Positions 5,449 to 7,186 of a DNA stretch of 7,186 nt are shown in pieces; positions within the stretch are counted from its first letter, which is position 1; every line of letters begins with the position of its first letter. The notes below the pieces were generated by a model. It did not search any database, was not told the DNA's origin, and worked only from the letters and a program-made list of their open reading frames with translations. The position numbers and the translations under genes are program-made. This DNA comes from an uncultured Eubacteriales bacterium. Its GTDB lineage: Bacteria > Bacillota > Clostridia > Oscillospirales > Oscillospiraceae. The stretch spans positions 1 to 7,186 of the forward strand of contig OMQS01000101.1 of the NCBI GenBank assembly GCA_900313295.1. The letters run 5' to 3'.

Positions 5449-7186
5449 GTGGCATTCCCCAAGAGTTTTTTGGAAGAGCTGGTGGCTCGGAACGACATAC
5501 TGGACGTGGTGGGCGGCTATGTTACCCTGCAGCCCAAGGGCGGGAGCTACTGGGGCTGCTGCCCGTTCCACAATGAAAAAACGCCCTCCTTCCATGTCAT
5601 GCCCGACAGGCAGTACTATCACTGCTTCGGCTGCAAAAAAGGCGGCGGCGTGATCAATTTCATTATGGAAATCGAGAATCTTTCCTATCCGGACGCCGTG
5701 CATTTTTTGGCAAAACGCGTGAATCTGCCGGTGCCGGTGGATCGTGAAGCCGCCGAGGCGGACAGGCTCCGCAGCCGGCTGCTGGCGCTGAATCGCGACG
5801 CCGCCCGATACTATTATGACATACTGCAAAAGCCGGAGGGCGCTGCCGTGCAGGCCTACCTGAATCGCCGGCAGATCCGTCGCGGCATTGCCGTCCGCTT
5901 CGGTATGGGCGCAGCGCCGGAGGGCTGGGATTGCCTGATGCGTGCCATGACCGCAAAGGGGTACTCCAAACAGGAGCTTATAAAGGCGGGTCTGATCGTG
6001 CAGAATAAAAACGGCGGTCTGTATGATAAATTCCGCAATCGGCTCATTCTGCCGGTGGTGGATGTGCGGGGCGACGTGGTGGGCTTTGGCAGCCGCGTCA
6101 TTGACAAGTCCGAGCCGAAATATATGAACACCAGCGAAACCCTTGTTTACAGCAAGCGGCGGGTGCTGTACGGCCTGAATCTGGCCAAGAAGACCAAGCG
6201 CCCCAACATCATCCTCTGCGAGGGAAATCTGGACGTGGTGACGCTGCATCAGGCGGGCTTTGACAACGCTGTGGCCTCTATGGGTACGGCGCTCACCGTG
6301 GAGCAGACCCGCCTTCTGAGCCGGTACACCAAGGAGCTGATCCTCTGCTACGACAACGATAACGCCGGCCAGCTTGCCACCCAGCGGGCGCTGGAAATAC
6401 TGAAAAACTCCGAATTCACTGTGCGGGTGCTGCAGCTTCCCCGCCGTCTGGTGGACGGCAGCTACATAAAGCAGGACGCGGACGACTTCATCAAGTTTCA
6501 GGGGGCTGACGCCTTTGAGCGGCTTCTCAACGGCAGCGAGAACGGCATTGAATTCCGAATGGGTCAGGTGGCGGAAAAATACGATATGAAAAACGACGCC
6601 GACCGCATTGCATATGCCGCCGAGATCAGCCAGGTGCTCTCCACGTTGGATAACGCCGTGGAGCGGGAGATCTACACGGTACGGGCAGCGGAGACCGCAG
6701 GTTTCACGCCGGAGGCCATGCGCAACGAGGTGAACCGCACCTTCCGGAAAAACAAGCGCAGGGCGCAGCGGGAGCAGACACGACGGGAGCTGAATCCTGT
6801 GTCTGCCCTGCAGCCGCAGGGGCGCGACCTGCGCTACTCAAATTTGCGCAGCGCGCTGGCCGAGGAGGGCATTCTGCGCCTTATGATGCGAGACGACGAC
6901 CTGTTTGACGGCGTTCCTCTCCTGCAGCCGGAGGATTTTTCTTCGCCTGTATTGGGAAAAATCTATTCTCTGCTGCTGGATGACCGCAAAATGGGGCGCT
7001 CTCACAGCATGGCGACCCTCGCAAGCGATCTGACGCAGGAGGAAATGAGCCATTTCACCGCTATTCTGCAAAAACCGGAGTCCGTTTCCGGTGCTAAGCA
7101 GGCGCTGGAGGACTATATGCGCATCGTTCGTGAAGAATCCGCCCGACGATCCGACGAGGACGGTTTGGATCCGTTGCTGGCGGCTA
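5449..7186 (+). CDS. dnaG: DNA primase DnaG (3' truncated by window)
   Basis: DnaG makes the RNA primers for replication and is recruited to the fork by the replicative helicase. The frame is open for 579 codons to the window edge. As the family is usually about 590-600 residues, only the end is missing. The N-terminal zinc-binding domain has the CHC2 ligands C38, H41 (CPFH), C59 and C62 (CFGC). The catalytic core follows, with the Toprim domain from about 250: EGNLD (258-262) with catalytic Glu258, YDNDNAG (301-307) with Asp302 and Asp304, and QDADDFI (342-348). Residues from about 430 on are more charged and variable, as expected for the helicase-interacting domain. EGNLD replaces the commoner EGYMD and keeps the acidic residues. 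The start is GTG with a strong ribosome binding site. The upstream terminator separates it from the murC operon; rpoD commonly follows dnaG but is out of view. Confidence 0.97.
   Translation, partial: MAFPKSFLEELVARNDILDVVGGYVTLQPKGGSYWGCCPFHNEKTPSFHVMPDRQYYHCFGCKKGGGVINFIMEIENLSYPDAVHFLAKRVNLPVPVDREAAEADRLRSRLLALNRDAARYYYDILQKPEGAAVQAYLNRRQIRRGIAVRFGMGAAPEGWDCLMRAMTAKGYSKQELIKAGLIVQNKNGGLYDKFRNRLILPVVDVRGDVVGFGSRVIDKSEPKYMNTSETLVYSKRRVLYGLNLAKKTKRPNIILCEGNLDVVTLHQAGFDNAVASMGTALTVEQTRLLSRYTKELILCYDNDNAGQLATQRALEILKNSEFTVRVLQLPRRLVDGSYIKQDADDFIKFQGADAFERLLNGSENGIEFRMGQVAEKYDMKNDADRIAYAAEISQVLSTLDNAVEREIYTVRAAETAGFTPEAMRNEVNRTFRKNKRRAQREQTRRELNPVSALQPQGRDLRYSNLRSALAEEGILRLMMRDDDLFDGVPLLQPEDFSSPVLGKIYSLLLDDRKMGRSHSMATLASDLTQEEMSHFTAILQKPESVSGAKQALEDYMRIVREESARRSDEDGLDPLLAA

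Noticed and set aside
5413..6249. A 278-codon minus-strand frame antisense to dnaG.
   Set aside because: Its composition (His, Gln and Ala rich) and exact antisense position to the conserved zinc-binding and Toprim coding regions mark it as a shadow.

Overview
This window is a compact, GC-rich stretch of ordinary chromosome with AT-rich intergenic promoters. The protein sequences and the combination QueH, PheB-type ACT protein, YtvI-like permease, CCA enzyme, MurC, PrdX-type editing protein and DnaG with strong AGGAGG-type ribosome binding sites suggest a Gram-positive, spore-forming-lineage Clostridia. A gut Oscillospiraceae/Ruminococcaceae-type organism is the best guess, inferred from protein resemblance and not from any search. 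I see no mobile element, CRISPR array, rRNA or tRNA gene, and no prophage sign. No stretch over 300 bases lacks a gene.

Layout from left to right. (1) The 3' end of queH (+), the last enzyme of queuosine synthesis, meets pheB (-), a small HTH + ACT-domain protein, across a bidirectional hairpin terminator. (2) pheB is divergent from a YtvI-like AI-2E family membrane protein (+); a 93-bp gap holds a good promoter for pheB. (3) The ytvI-like gene converges on a CCA-adding enzyme gene (-) with its stop codon directly abutting the other stop codon. (4) cca is divergent from murC (+); two near-consensus promoters overlap so exactly that their -10 boxes share bases. (5) murC overlaps by ATGA a PrdX/ProXp-ala-type Ala-tRNA(Pro) deacylase gene, followed by an intrinsic terminator. 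(6) dnaG (+), starting at GTG, follows after a leader with two inverted repeats and runs off the right edge a few codons before its expected end; rpoD is the usual next gene.

Themes. Three genes act on tRNA: queH (wobble-base modification), cca (3' end maturation) and the deacylase (editing of mischarged tRNA). MurC and the deacylase both concern L-alanine, one consuming it for peptidoglycan and the other clearing it from tRNA(Pro). The others serve the cell wall, replication initiation and possibly sporulation. I found no previously undescribed system. What deserves a second look is regulatory: the interlocked cca/murC promoters, the murC-deacylase coupling, and the inverted repeat ahead of dnaG.
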